A program made the position numbers and the translations under genes. 14,843 bases of DNA. It comes from JAEHDI01 sp035455185. Lineage in GTDB: Bacteria; Acidobacteriota; Terriglobia; Bryobacterales; Bryobacteraceae. The stretch is from the NCBI GenBank assembly GCA_035455185.1, contig DATIFQ010000088.1, positions 1 through 14,843 of the forward strand, in the 5' to 3' direction. Under the pieces are notes generated by a model that saw only the letters and a list, made by a program, of their open reading frames with translations, ran no database searches and was not told the DNA's origin. Position 1 is the stretch's first letter. Every line of letters starts with the position of its first letter. Positions 1 to 7,841 of this stretch are shown in pieces.

Positions 1-54
1 CCAGCGCTGCGAGCCACCCGGGTTGACCCGATGGTCGCGCTCCGCCAGGAGTGA
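1..54 (+). CDS. 3' end of an ADOP/MacB-like ABC transporter permease (partial)
   Basis: Reading from base 1, 17 sense codons run into a TGA at 52-54 and give PALRATRVDPMVALRQE. This matches the characteristic C-terminus of acidobacterial duplicated orphan permeases and other MacB/FtsX-type permeases, which commonly end in a form like 'RATRVDPMVALRxE'. In that family the segment is the short cytoplasmic tail after the last transmembrane helix. Only this tail is in the window, so substrate and length are unknown. It ends 53 bp before the start chosen for the next gene on the same strand. The identification rests on family recognition of a short motif. Confidence 0.72.
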   Translation, partial: PALRATRVDPMVALRQE

Positions 55-107
55 CTGGCCGAGCCTATGGAACCTGTCCGACTGATGTATACTCGGCGGG
101 CAAAGCC

Positions 108-1535
108 ATGAAACCGCTTAATGTTCTTACCTCTTCCAGCCGCAGAAGCTTCCTTTCGAAGTGCTGCGGAGCGGCCGCATGCGCCGCGTGTCCCGCCGTG
201 TTGCGGCGTCCGTTGATGGCCGCGCCCGCTACGGCGTCGCTCCTGCCACAGGACAAGGCGAAAGTCCGCCTGGTCTTCACGCACCCCGACCCCAAGCTTG
301 AAGGCTGGCCCTATCAGGGCTACGACTATGAGAGCCGCAAGGCGAAGTACGCAGCAAAGCTGCTCGAGGGTTGTCCCGGGATTGAGTTTCTTCCCGACAC
401 CGCAGCCACCGAGGCCGACGCAAAACGCATTCTTTCGCGTGATGCGGAGGTGGACGGCTACCTGATCTACATGTTCGGTATCCCTGCCCAGGCCAATCCG
501 GTGTTCGCATTCTCGAGTCGGCCGGCGCTGATGGTAGATGACTTGTACGGAGGTACCGGCTCGTTTCTCGGCGCGTATCCGAAGGCGCGCGCCAAGGGAA
601 TGCCCGTGGCTGGCGTTTCGTCCAGTCGGTTCGAGGATATTGTCGAAGCTGCGAATGCGTTCGCAGCCATCAAGAAACTTCGCAGTTCCGCGATGCTTCA
701 GGTGGCCGAAAACGACCAGGCAAAAGCAATCGCGTTGTACGGCCAGACGCTGGGGCTTACGGTCCGGCAGGTCCGCGCGGAAGAGCTGAACCAAGCGTAC
801 GAAGGTGTCGATCGCGCCGAGGTACGGCGTTGGGCCAAGGGCTGGATCGAGCGTGCCGACCGGGTGATCGAGCCGTCGTCGGCGGAGATCGAAAAGTCGG
901 CGGCGATGTACCTGGGCATGCGCGATCTGCTGGCAAAGTACAAGGCGCAGGGAATCGCGGTGGACTGCCTGCGGCTGTTTTACGGGCACAAGATCACGGC
1001 ATACCCATGCCTTGGTTTCATGCAACTCAACGACGACGGGCTGGTGGGGGCCTGCGAAGCCGACCTGCAATCGGCGTCAACAATGCTGATGCTGGCGTAC
1101 CTGACGGGACGGCCCGGTTTCATCTCGGATCCGGTGATCGACACGTCGAACAACCAGATCATCTATGCGCACTGCGTGGCGCCGACGAAGGTGTTCGGGC
1201 CGGACGGGCCGTCGACGCGGTACGAGATTCGGAGCCACTCCGAAGACCGGAAGGGCGCGGCGGTTCGCTCGCTGATGCCGCTCGGCGAGATGACGACGAC
1301 GTTGAAGATCGTGCCGGACCAGAAGCTGGTCGTGATTCACCGGGCCAAAACGGTGGCGAACCTCGAGGAGGACCGCGCCTGCCGGACGAAGCTGGCGGCC
1401 GAGGTTCCGGACGCGCGGAAGCTCCTCAACGACTGGGATTTCGGCTGGCACCGCGTGACCGTCTACGGTGATGCAAAAGTTCAGGTCGAAACCATTACCG
1501 GATTGATGGGATTGAAGTTCGTGGAGGAGGGATAG
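108..1535 (+). CDS. Tat-exported protein with L-fucose/arabinose isomerase-like fold
   Basis: This is a 475-residue protein when started at the ATG at 108. A GTG at 51 is in frame but would overlap the upstream permease stop and put 19 extra residues before the signal peptide. The N-terminus has a textbook twin-arginine motif, SRRSFLSK (residues 11-18), followed by a short Ala/Cys-rich hydrophobic stretch, so export as a folded protein is likely. The mature part resembles the sugar isomerase (L-fucose/L-arabinose isomerase-like) superfamily: an N-terminal alpha/beta region (about residues 52-180) and a C-terminal region ending with WHRVTVYGD before a GL(M)GL segment. The substrate cannot be told, and non-catalytic relatives exist. 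It is convergent with potD, with only 8 bp between the stop codons. Several Cys residues in the signal region (CC, C, C) are unusual, but no clean lipobox is seen. Confidence 0.7.
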   Translation: MKPLNVLTSSSRRSFLSKCCGAAACAACPAVLRRPLMAAPATASLLPQDKAKVRLVFTHPDPKLEGWPYQGYDYESRKAKYAAKLLEGCPGIEFLPDTAATEADAKRILSRDAEVDGYLIYMFGIPAQANPVFAFSSRPALMVDDLYGGTGSFLGAYPKARAKGMPVAGVSSSRFEDIVEAANAFAAIKKLRSSAMLQVAENDQAKAIALYGQTLGLTVRQVRAEELNQAYEGVDRAEVRRWAKGWIERADRVIEPSSAEIEKSAAMYLGMRDLLAKYKAQGIAVDCLRLFYGHKITAYPCLGFMQLNDDGLVGACEADLQSASTMLMLAYLTGRPGFISDPVIDTSNNQIIYAHCVAPTKVFGPDGPSTRYEIRSHSEDRKGAAVRSLMPLGEMTTTLKIVPDQKLVVIHRAKTVANLEEDRACRTKLAAEVPDARKLLNDWDFGWHRVTVYGDAKVQVETITGLMGLKFVEEG

Positions 1536-1543
1536 CTAGAGAC

Positions 1544-2566
1544 TCACGCCGATTTGATTTCGGTCCAGAGGCGGTCGCGGAGACGCTGGATGGCGGCGGG
1601 CGGCGTCTCCCACCACTCGCCGCGGGCAAGCACCTCGGGCGGCGGGTACAGGGTCGGGTTCTGACGCACGGCGTCCGGGAGCAGGGCCTGCGCGGCGCCG
1701 TTGGCGGTGGCGGCGCGCGCCGCACCGGCGATCGACGCCGAGACGCGTGGCCGCAGCAGGTAGTTGATGAAGCGGTGGGCCAGCTCTGGGTGTCGGCTCT
1801 CACGGAGGATGGCCGCGTTGTCGGCGTAAAGCGGGAAGCCCTCGGACGGGAAGACGAAGCCGAGGTCCGGAGAACCGTCCAGGGCCTGCTGCGCGGTGTT
1901 GGTCCAGAGTTGCGCGCTAAGAACGTCGCCGGCGACGAGCTGATCACGCACTTCGGCGTTAAGGTACGCGCGCAGGAGCGGCTTTTGAGCCAGCGCTTCC
2001 TGTTGTGCGCGGCGGAGCTGGGCAGGGTCGGTCGAGTTGACTGAAACCCCGAGTTTCTTCAGCGCCGCGCCCAGCACCTCCGAGGGGTCGTCGAGCATGG
2101 TGATCCGGCCGGCCAGCCGTGCGTCCCAGAGAAAACTCCAGGACGCGGGCGGAGGCGTCAGCTTCCGGTTGTACACAATGCCGGTGCCGCCCCACATGTA
2201 CGGAACGCACCACTGGAGAACCGGATCCCACGAAGGAGACCGGAACGTTCCGCGAAGCGCGGAGAGTTCTGGCAGCCAGTCGTGGCGGAGCGGCGTGAGT
2301 AATCGCTGCTCCCGCATCGGTCGGATGAAATAGTTGCTCGGAAAGACGACGTCCCAGCCCGAGTTGCCGGAGATGACCTTCGCCAGCATCTCCTCGTTGC
2401 TTTCGTAAACGGCATAGCGGACCCGCACGCCAAACTCACTCTCGAAATCAGCGATCGTGTCGGGTGCGACGTAGTTGGACCAGTTGAAGACGTTAAGGCG
2501 CGGTCGGCGGCCGGAGGTGCACCCGGCCAAGCCGGCTAGGCCCATCAGAAAGATGCGGCGCTTCAC
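1544..2566 (-). CDS. potD: Polyamine (spermidine/putrescine) ABC transporter substrate-binding lipoprotein PotD
   Basis: This 340-residue protein is the extracytoplasmic binding component of a polyamine ABC importer. The start is the GTG at 2566: it overlaps the potC stop as GTGA, has GAGGGAG just upstream, and directly precedes a lipoprotein signal peptide with lipobox LAGC (Cys16). Longer in-frame extensions upstream only read through potC out of frame. PotD hallmarks are the opening NVFNWSNYVAPDTI, then YESNEEMLAKV, then DVVFPSNYF, and later LDDPSEVLGAALKKLG and a C-terminal FINYLLRP. These are aromatic and acidic pocket regions in the E. coli protein. The segment corresponding to E. coli 'FWMDSLAI' reads LYADNAAI here, so an aromatic pocket Trp appears replaced by Tyr while the Asp is kept. 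This suggests polyamine-like binding with possibly altered preference. It is the last gene of the potABCD operon. Confidence 0.9.
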   Translation of the reverse strand: MKRRIFLMGLAGLAGCTSGRRPRLNVFNWSNYVAPDTIADFESEFGVRVRYAVYESNEEMLAKVISGNSGWDVVFPSNYFIRPMREQRLLTPLRHDWLPELSALRGTFRSPSWDPVLQWCVPYMWGGTGIVYNRKLTPPPASWSFLWDARLAGRITMLDDPSEVLGAALKKLGVSVNSTDPAQLRRAQQEALAQKPLLRAYLNAEVRDQLVAGDVLSAQLWTNTAQQALDGSPDLGFVFPSEGFPLYADNAAILRESRHPELAHRFINYLLRPRVSASIAGAARAATANGAAQALLPDAVRQNPTLYPPPEVLARGEWWETPPAAIQRLRDRLWTEIKSA

Positions 2567-3321
2567 GTCTCCCTCAGCTTTTCCGCGGCGAGAATCAGCA
2601 CCGTGAGCCCGAGCACGATGAAGGCCGAGACCGCATTCACTACCGGATTGGCGCCGCGCCGGGCCATCGCATAGATCACCATGGGAAGCGTTTCGGAGTC
2701 CACACCGGCGACCAGACTGGTGATGACGTAATCGTCGAAGGAAAGGGTAAAGGCGAGCAGCGCTGAGGCGCCAACTGCGGGTGCAAGGGCCGGCAGAGTC
2801 ACCGAGCGAAAGGCCTGCCATTCGGTCGCGCCGAGATCCATTGCCGCTTCCTCCAGGGTTGCGTCGAACGTGCGGAGCCGCGCAATCACGACCACGACGA
2901 CAAAGGCGATCGAGAACGCGACGTGCGCGCCGATGACCGTGTGCATCCCAAGCCGGGCGCCGAAGAACCGAAACAGCCACTGGTAGAAGGCCAGCAGAGA
3001 GATTCCCATCACGATCTCGGGCGTCACGAGCGAGAGGTACAGCGTCCCGGAGAACCATCGCGATCCCCGTTTCCACAATCCATATGCGCAGAGCGTACCG
3101 ATTACGGTGGAGATCACGGTCGCCACAACCGCGATCACGAGGCTGTTGAACGCCGCTTCGACAAGCTGGGGGTCACGAACCGCCGCGGCGTACCAGTCGA
3201 GAGAGAAGCCTTCCCAAACGGTGAAGCGGGACGCGTTGAAACTAAAGACCGTGAGGATAAGAAGCGGCAGGTGCAGAAAGGCATACGCAATGACAGCGTA
3301 AAGCGCGAGCAGGCGTTTCAC
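2563..3321 (-). CDS. potC: Polyamine ABC transporter permease PotC
   Basis: This is a 252-residue inner-membrane permease with about six hydrophobic helices; the first follows VKRLLALYAVIAYAFLHLPL. The cytoplasmic EAA loop that docks on the ATPase is clear (EEAAMDLGATEWQAFRSV followed by LPALAP). The GTG at 3321 is preferred over an in-frame start 30 bp upstream because it overlaps the potB stop as GTGA and has AAGGAG 8 bases upstream. Length and topology match E. coli PotC (about 260 residues). It pairs with PotB to form the translocation channel. The 4-bp overlaps on both sides imply translational coupling. Confidence 0.9.
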   Translation of the reverse strand: MKRLLALYAVIAYAFLHLPLLILTVFSFNASRFTVWEGFSLDWYAAAVRDPQLVEAAFNSLVIAVVATVISTVIGTLCAYGLWKRGSRWFSGTLYLSLVTPEIVMGISLLAFYQWLFRFFGARLGMHTVIGAHVAFSIAFVVVVVIARLRTFDATLEEAAMDLGATEWQAFRSVTLPALAPAVGASALLAFTLSFDDYVITSLVAGVDSETLPMVIYAMARRGANPVVNAVSAFIVLGLTVLILAAEKLRET

Positions 3322-4148
3322 AGCAAACGCTCCTTCTCGCGCCGCAGCCACCCGAGGAGCAGCGCCATCACCACCGCCATCACTGCCAGCGACACCGCGG
3401 AGCCAAACGGCCAGTCGCGCGAGGAGGTGAACTGGTTCTGGATCACGTTGCCGATCATGATCGTCTTACTGCCGCCGAGCAGGTCAGGAGTCAGATAGGC
3501 GCCGAGGCAGGGAATGAAGACGAGCACCGCTCCTGCCCGAATGCCTGGCGCTGCCAGTGGCACGATGACGCGCCGGAGGCTCTGCCACGGCCTTGCGCCT
3601 AGGTCGGCCGCCGCTTCGAGCAGGCTGCGGTCGATTTTCGCGAGGGTGGCATAGAGAGGCAGCACCATGAAAGGAAGGTAGCCGTAGACCAGACCGACCA
3701 AGACCGCGAAAGAGTTGTAGAGCAGGGGCAGGGGTTCACGGATGAAACCGAGCGCGAGCAGCGCGGTGTTCACAAGTCCTGTGTCACGGAGAAGAAACAT
3801 CCAGGCGTACGTCCGGACAAGGAAACTGGTCCAGAACGGGACAATAACCAAGTGGAGGTAGAGGCTCTGCCGCTTTCCCGCGCGGGCGATGAACAGCGCG
3901 AGGGGAAATCCGAGAAGGAGACACGCGAGCGTCGCTGCGCCGGCCATCAGAAAGGAACGCAGCAGGATGCCGAGGTAGATCGGGTCGAGCAGGCGGCGGT
4001 AGTTCTCGACGGTGTAAGGAAGTTCCACCCCTCCCCAAACGCCACGGTTCATCAGGCTGTAGACGAGCACGATGGCGAGAGGCGCAAGGAACAACAGCGT
4101 GAGGGAAAGCGCCGCAGGGGTGAGGAAGTACAGCCTGAGCCGCGTCAT
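3318..4148 (-). CDS. potB: Polyamine ABC transporter permease PotB
   Basis: This is a 276-residue inner-membrane permease, the partner of PotC. The ATG at 4148 is chosen because it overlaps the potA stop codon as ATGA and immediately precedes the first transmembrane helix (MTRLRLYFLTPAALSLTLL). An in-frame start 42 bp upstream lies inside potA. About six transmembrane segments are visible. The EAA coupling loop reads LEAAADLGARPWQSLRRV and is followed by VPLAAPGIRAG. The segment NYRRLLDPIYLGILLRS between helices 1 and 2 is typical of PotB/PotH-type permeases. No strong Shine-Dalgarno is seen, consistent with coupling to potA translation. Confidence 0.9.
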   Translation of the reverse strand: MTRLRLYFLTPAALSLTLLFLAPLAIVLVYSLMNRGVWGGVELPYTVENYRRLLDPIYLGILLRSFLMAGAATLACLLLGFPLALFIARAGKRQSLYLHLVIVPFWTSFLVRTYAWMFLLRDTGLVNTALLALGFIREPLPLLYNSFAVLVGLVYGYLPFMVLPLYATLAKIDRSLLEAAADLGARPWQSLRRVIVPLAAPGIRAGAVLVFIPCLGAYLTPDLLGGSKTIMIGNVIQNQFTSSRDWPFGSAVSLAVMAVVMALLLGWLRREKERLL

Positions 4149-5116
4149 TCCGATTCGTGCTCGAAGGTGAGCTCGTCCGACGTGCGCCACCAGACGTGGA
4201 CGCTTTCGCCGCTCTCGTAAGTGTCGTCGTGACGCGGAACCTCGGCTATGACGGGTATGCCGGTCGCGAGCCGGGCTTCGACGTGGAAGCAGTTCCCGAG
4301 GAATACCGAGCTTTCGACGGTCGCGGGACAGACTCGCACGTCACCTTCCGGGATGACCCGAGAGATGTGGGTTGTCTCGGGACGCACGCCGGCGCCGTTA
4401 ATCCAGTTGACGGCGCCGAGGAAGCCGGCGACGAAACGCGTCCGGGGCCGCAGGTAAACCTCCTGCGGCGCGCCGATCTGCTCAATCCGTCCCTGATTCA
4501 TGACGGCGATGCAATCGGAAAGAGAGAGCGCTTCCTCCTGATCGTGAGTGACAAAGAGGAAGGTGATGTCGACGCGGCGCTGGAGGCTCTTGAGCTCTGC
4601 GCGCATCTGCTTGCGCAGTTTTTGATCGAGCGCAGCCAGGGGCTCGTCCAGGAGCAACACCGCCGGCTCGAGGACCAACGAGCGGGCGAGCGCTGCCCGT
4701 TGCCGCTCGCCACCGGAGAGTTCGGAGGGGTAGCGGTTCTCTTTGCCTTCGAGTTGGACTAGTTGCAGGGTCTCTCGAACGCGCCTTCCGATGTCGTCCG
4801 AACGCTTGTGCCGCAGACCGAACCCGATGTTGCCCTCGACCGTGAGGTGCGGGAACAGAGCGTAGTTCTGGAAGACCGTGTTGACGTTGCGCTCGTACGG
4901 ACGCAGGTGGCTGATGGACTCACCGTTCAAGTAGATCTCGCCCGAGTCGGGCGCTTCGAGGCCGGCGATCAGGCGCAGCGTCGTGGTTTTTCCGCAGCCG
5001 GAGGGGCCGAGCAGCGAGTAAAACGCACCCCTTGGAATCGACAGCGAGATCCCATCCACCGCCGTGTGTCCGGGATAACGTTTTGACAGGCCTCTCAGTT
5101 CCAGAACAGGAACCAT
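4145..5116 (-). CDS. potA: Polyamine ABC transporter ATP-binding protein PotA
   Basis: This is a 323-residue ATPase, somewhat shorter than E. coli PotA. All nucleotide-binding motifs are present with the start at 5116: Walker A GPSGCGKTT (37-45), Q-loop Gln83 in VFQNYALFPHLT, signature LSGGERQR (133-140), Walker B VLLLDEP (153-159), D-loop ALD, and switch His191 in FVTHDQEEAL. The C-terminal 90 or so residues form a TOBE-type domain, typical of the polyamine/iron/maltose importer ATPases. The start is uncertain. ATG codons at 5152 and 5143 are also in frame and none has a good Shine-Dalgarno; 5116 is preferred because MVPVLELRGLSKRY is the usual family N-terminus. It is the first gene of potABCD and is divergent from the receptor gene. 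Confidence 0.9.
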   Translation of the reverse strand: MVPVLELRGLSKRYPGHTAVDGISLSIPRGAFYSLLGPSGCGKTTTLRLIAGLEAPDSGEIYLNGESISHLRPYERNVNTVFQNYALFPHLTVEGNIGFGLRHKRSDDIGRRVRETLQLVQLEGKENRYPSELSGGERQRAALARSLVLEPAVLLLDEPLAALDQKLRKQMRAELKSLQRRVDITFLFVTHDQEEALSLSDCIAVMNQGRIEQIGAPQEVYLRPRTRFVAGFLGAVNWINGAGVRPETTHISRVIPEGDVRVCPATVESSVFLGNCFHVEARLATGIPVIAEVPRHDDTYESGESVHVWWRTSDELTFEHESE

Positions 5117-5144
5117 TTGGAGAGATAGTAGCGCAGAACGCATA

Positions 5145-5159
5145 CTAATCATTCATTAG
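5145..5159. promoter_or_regulatory. Inverted repeat CTAAT-N5-ATTAG upstream of potA
   Basis: A perfect 5-bp inverted repeat (CTAAT, spacer CATTC, ATTAG) lies in the 118-bp gap between the divergent potA and receptor genes, about 29 bp upstream of the preferred potA start. It is AT-rich in a GC-rich background, and its position fits an operator or promoter element for potABCD. The alternative potA ATG at 5152 would fall inside it. On the minus strand TACTAT (5130-5125) is a possible -10 hexamer. The assignment is positional only; no regulator family is recognised. Confidence 0.3.
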
Positions 5160-5195
5160 AAACCCAAGAAATCCCGCCGCCAAGTGTAATCCCAG

Positions 5196-5209
5196 GACGC
5201 CGTAGCGTC
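5196..5209. promoter_or_regulatory. Inverted repeat GACGC-CGTA-GCGTC upstream of the receptor gene
   Basis: A perfect 5-bp inverted repeat with a 4-base spacer ends 25 bp before the receptor ATG at 5235. It could be an operator, or a small hairpin in the 5' leader of the receptor transcript. No -35/-10 pair is convincing between it and the start codon. The start itself is preceded only by a weak AGGGCCAGG stretch. Confidence 0.3.
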
Positions 5210-5234
5210 GTCTTGAATCATTAGGGCCAGGTTT

Positions 5235-7841
5235 ATGAACCGAAGGTGCGTCTCTTCTTTGGCGCTATGGGCCGTGCTGTGTGGCGGGATCGTCATTGGG
5301 GCCGAGAACGAAGGCGTCGTCCGTTCGGGCGGGTTGCCCATCCCGGGAGCGACCGTGACCGCGACGCAGAGGGAAAAGTCCGTCACGACGGTTACGGATG
5401 AACAAGGTAGGTACTCTTTTTCGGACCTCACGGCGGGCGCCTGGAGCATAGAGGTCCAAATGTTCGGCTTCATGCCAAAAACCCAAACTGTTACGGTTCC
5501 CTCCCCACGACCGGTCGAGTGGGATCTCACTCTGGCCGCGATGGCCGCTCTGGGGCCGCAAGGACGGCCGGCCGACAACCGCCGGCTGCCTATGAATCGC
5601 ACCGCGGCGGCGATGATGACCAGCATTGATACGGCCGATCTTGCGGTTTCTTCTCAGGAAGCGAATGAGTCTTTCCTGGTCAGCGGGAGCCAAAGCAGTG
5701 GGTTGGGGATGCAACCGCAGTGGCCATTCGGATTCGGGGGGCCGCCCGGCGGACCGAGTGTATTTGGGCCGGGAGGAATGGGCGGTCCGCCCGCTGGTAT
5801 GGAACCGGGGTTCGGCGGGGGACGATCGGGCGGCGGGTTTGGCGGGGGCATGGGTCCCGGAATGCCGGGGGGTGGAGGAATGGGCAGACCAGGCAGGCCG
5901 GAAGGCGGTCCGCCAGGCGGAGACATGGGTCGTATGCGTGGTATGCGCGGCGGTCCTCCCGGTGGGAGGCGTCCAGACTGGATGGCGCGGCGCGGTGTGG
6001 CGGTCTTTGGCAATCGTCGGCCACCCAATCAGTCTGCCATTCGCGGACATGCCTTCTTTTCGCTCAACAACTCGGCGCTGGATGCGCGTCCGTACTCCAT
6101 TTCAGGCCAGCAGGTGGCTAAGCCGTCTTACAACCAGGTGCGTTTCGGCATCGGTGCGGGCGGAGCACTCCGTATCCCAAAGCTGATCAGCGGCAGCAGG
6201 ACGTTCTTCTTCGTGAATTACTCCGGCACCCGAGGCCGGAGTGCGTTCGACCGGATCTCGACGGTACCCTCGCCTGCTGAGCGTCTCGGTGATTTCTCGC
6301 AGTCTGTGGCCCGTGGCTCAGTAGTGGTCTTCGACCCACTCACCAACCAGCCCTTTCCTGACAACCAGATTCCCTCAGCGAGGTTTGACCGGGCGGCGAG
6401 TGGGCTGTTGTCTTACATTCCACTGCCCAATCTGTCCAGTCGAGTTCAGAACTATCAGTTTGTTGCGTCTGTCCCGCAGAGTTCCGACAACCTCAGCCTG
6501 CGGCTGAACCATAGCCTTACTGGGAAAGACCAGCTCTCCGGTTCGTTCAACCTGCAGAACCGGCATTCGGAGACAGCGCAGTTGTTCGGCTTCCAAGACG
6601 AAACCAACGGGCGTGGGGCAAGTGTAAATATCGGATGGACGCATAACCTCACGACCACAATGATCAACGATCTCAGATTTCAATTCAGCAGGAATCGGAG
6701 TGAGGCGCTTCCGTACTTCGCGTACCGTGTCGATGTGGCTGGCGACCTTGGCATCCAGGGAACTTCGCGGGACCCCATCAACAACGGCCCTCCGAACCTA
6801 GCCTTTACGAACTTTGGCGCTCTGACAGATGGCAGCCCGCTGCTGCGCCGGAACCAATCCTCCGGCTTCACGGAAGGCGTTACGTTGGTTCGGGGAGATC
6901 ACACCTTTCGTTTCGGATTCGAATACCGCCGCAACCAGTTAAACACTCGTACTGACGAAAACGGGCGTGGCTCGTACAGTTTCAGCGGCTTGATTACCAG
7001 TGCCTTCGACACCTCCGGGAATCCGCTGCCCGACACCGGGTTCGACATGGCCGACTTCCTTCTCGGTCGCCCGCAGTCGAGCACGATCCGCTGGGGCAAC
7101 TCGGACATGTACTTCCGCGCTGGGAACTATAACTTCCACGTGGTTGACGACTGGCACGCTCGCCCCAACCTCACGCTCAATATCGGCATGCGATACGAGT
7201 ATTCGGAACCTTTGTATGAGAAATACAACCGGATGGCAAATCTCGACATCGCGCCGGGCTACACGGGCGTCGCCTTGGTCACTCCGACGGCTGCGGGCAC
7301 TTACTCCGGCCTGTTTCCACGAGGGCTGATCGAGCCGGACAGGAACAATTTTTCGCCGCGCGCCGGCATTGCATGGAAACTGTGGCCGAAACAATCGCTG
7401 ATCGTTCGCGCGGGATACGGCATTTATTACAACGGCTCGGTCTACAATACGATCGCGTCGTTGCTGGGCCAGCAACCACCGTTCGCCAACACGAATGCGT
7501 TCACGACGAGCATCGAGAACCCGCTGACGATCGCCGAGGGTTTCCTGGGAATACCCGACACGAGGATCACGAACACTTATGCGGTTGACCGCGGCTATCT
7601 GGTCGGTTACGCGCAGACCTGGAATCTCTCCGTCGAGAAGAGCCTGCCATTTGCGCTGACAATGGAGATCGGCTATTCCGGAACCAAGGGGACGCGGCTG
7701 GACGTGCAGCGGGTGCCGAACCAAGCGGCTACGGGCTCACCGCTCAATTCCGAGAATCGGCGGCCCATCCCGTACGCGGTCGGTTCACACTTGACAGTGC
7801 GGACGGGAATTCGATTTACCACGCCGGCCAGGTGCGGCTGA
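5235..7841 (+). CDS. TonB-dependent receptor-like (Oar-type) outer membrane protein, N-terminal part (frameshifted)
   Basis: This reading frame gives 868 residues, the first four fifths of a protein of about 1,096 residues that is split by a frameshift near 7784. A Sec signal peptide (about 1-22) is followed by a carboxypeptidase-regulatory-like beta-sandwich domain (about 25-90; GLPIPGATVTAT, then TDEQGRYSFSDLTAG). Next comes the EANESFLVSGSQSSG segment typical of acidobacterial relatives, then a Gly/Met/Pro-rich block (166-246). From about residue 270 a beta-barrel region begins, with FFFVNYSGTRGRSAFD, then GDFSQ, then NLSLRLNHSLTGKDQLSGSF. Such proteins are predicted to sit in the outer membrane and take up large substrates. 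In this frame the last 18 or so residues after 'YAVG' are out of register, and the true sequence continues in the -1 frame. The gene is either a pseudogene or a sequencing artefact. Confidence 0.85.
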   Translation: MNRRCVSSLALWAVLCGGIVIGAENEGVVRSGGLPIPGATVTATQREKSVTTVTDEQGRYSFSDLTAGAWSIEVQMFGFMPKTQTVTVPSPRPVEWDLTLAAMAALGPQGRPADNRRLPMNRTAAAMMTSIDTADLAVSSQEANESFLVSGSQSSGLGMQPQWPFGFGGPPGGPSVFGPGGMGGPPAGMEPGFGGGRSGGGFGGGMGPGMPGGGGMGRPGRPEGGPPGGDMGRMRGMRGGPPGGRRPDWMARRGVAVFGNRRPPNQSAIRGHAFFSLNNSALDARPYSISGQQVAKPSYNQVRFGIGAGGALRIPKLISGSRTFFFVNYSGTRGRSAFDRISTVPSPAERLGDFSQSVARGSVVVFDPLTNQPFPDNQIPSARFDRAASGLLSYIPLPNLSSRVQNYQFVASVPQSSDNLSLRLNHSLTGKDQLSGSFNLQNRHSETAQLFGFQDETNGRGASVNIGWTHNLTTTMINDLRFQFSRNRSEALPYFAYRVDVAGDLGIQGTSRDPINNGPPNLAFTNFGALTDGSPLLRRNQSSGFTEGVTLVRGDHTFRFGFEYRRNQLNTRTDENGRGSYSFSGLITSAFDTSGNPLPDTGFDMADFLLGRPQSSTIRWGNSDMYFRAGNYNFHVVDDWHARPNLTLNIGMRYEYSEPLYEKYNRMANLDIAPGYTGVALVTPTAAGTYSGLFPRGLIEPDRNNFSPRAGIAWKLWPKQSLIVRAGYGIYYNGSVYNTIASLLGQQPPFANTNAFTTSIENPLTIAEGFLGIPDTRITNTYAVDRGYLVGYAQTWNLSVEKSLPFALTMEIGYSGTKGTRLDVQRVPNQAATGSPLNSENRRPIPYAVGSHLTVRTGIRFTTPARCG
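5730..5972 (+). repeat. Gly/Met/Pro-rich low-complexity coding block in the receptor
   Basis: Residues 166-246 of the receptor are dominated by Gly, Pro, Met and Arg in imperfect units such as GGMG, GPPGG, PGMPGG and GRPGRPEGG. The block lies between the N-terminal regulatory-like domain and the region leading into the barrel, where many Oar-like proteins have plug sequence. It is likely flexible and periplasmic. The DNA is correspondingly G-rich and may be prone to replication slippage. Confidence 0.8.

Noticed and set aside
830..1471. 213-residue plus-strand frame inside the isomerase-like gene
   Set aside because: It is a shadow frame, Arg/Gly/Asp-rich, with no motif and full overlap with a better-supported gene.
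1544..3076. 510-residue minus-strand frame as one gene
   Set aside because: Only the part from 2566 onward is PotD. The first 170 residues are an out-of-frame reading of potC with Arg-rich, non-conserved sequence.
5265..6050. Long minus-strand frames opposite the receptor's Gly-rich region (5265-6050, 5654-6028)
   Set aside because: They are complements of a repetitive G-rich coding block, giving Pro/Arg/His-rich sequence without family resemblance.
6939..7724. 261-residue minus-strand frame opposite the receptor barrel
   Set aside because: It has no conserved motif and no ribosome binding site, and it lies entirely within the recognisable receptor coding sequence.
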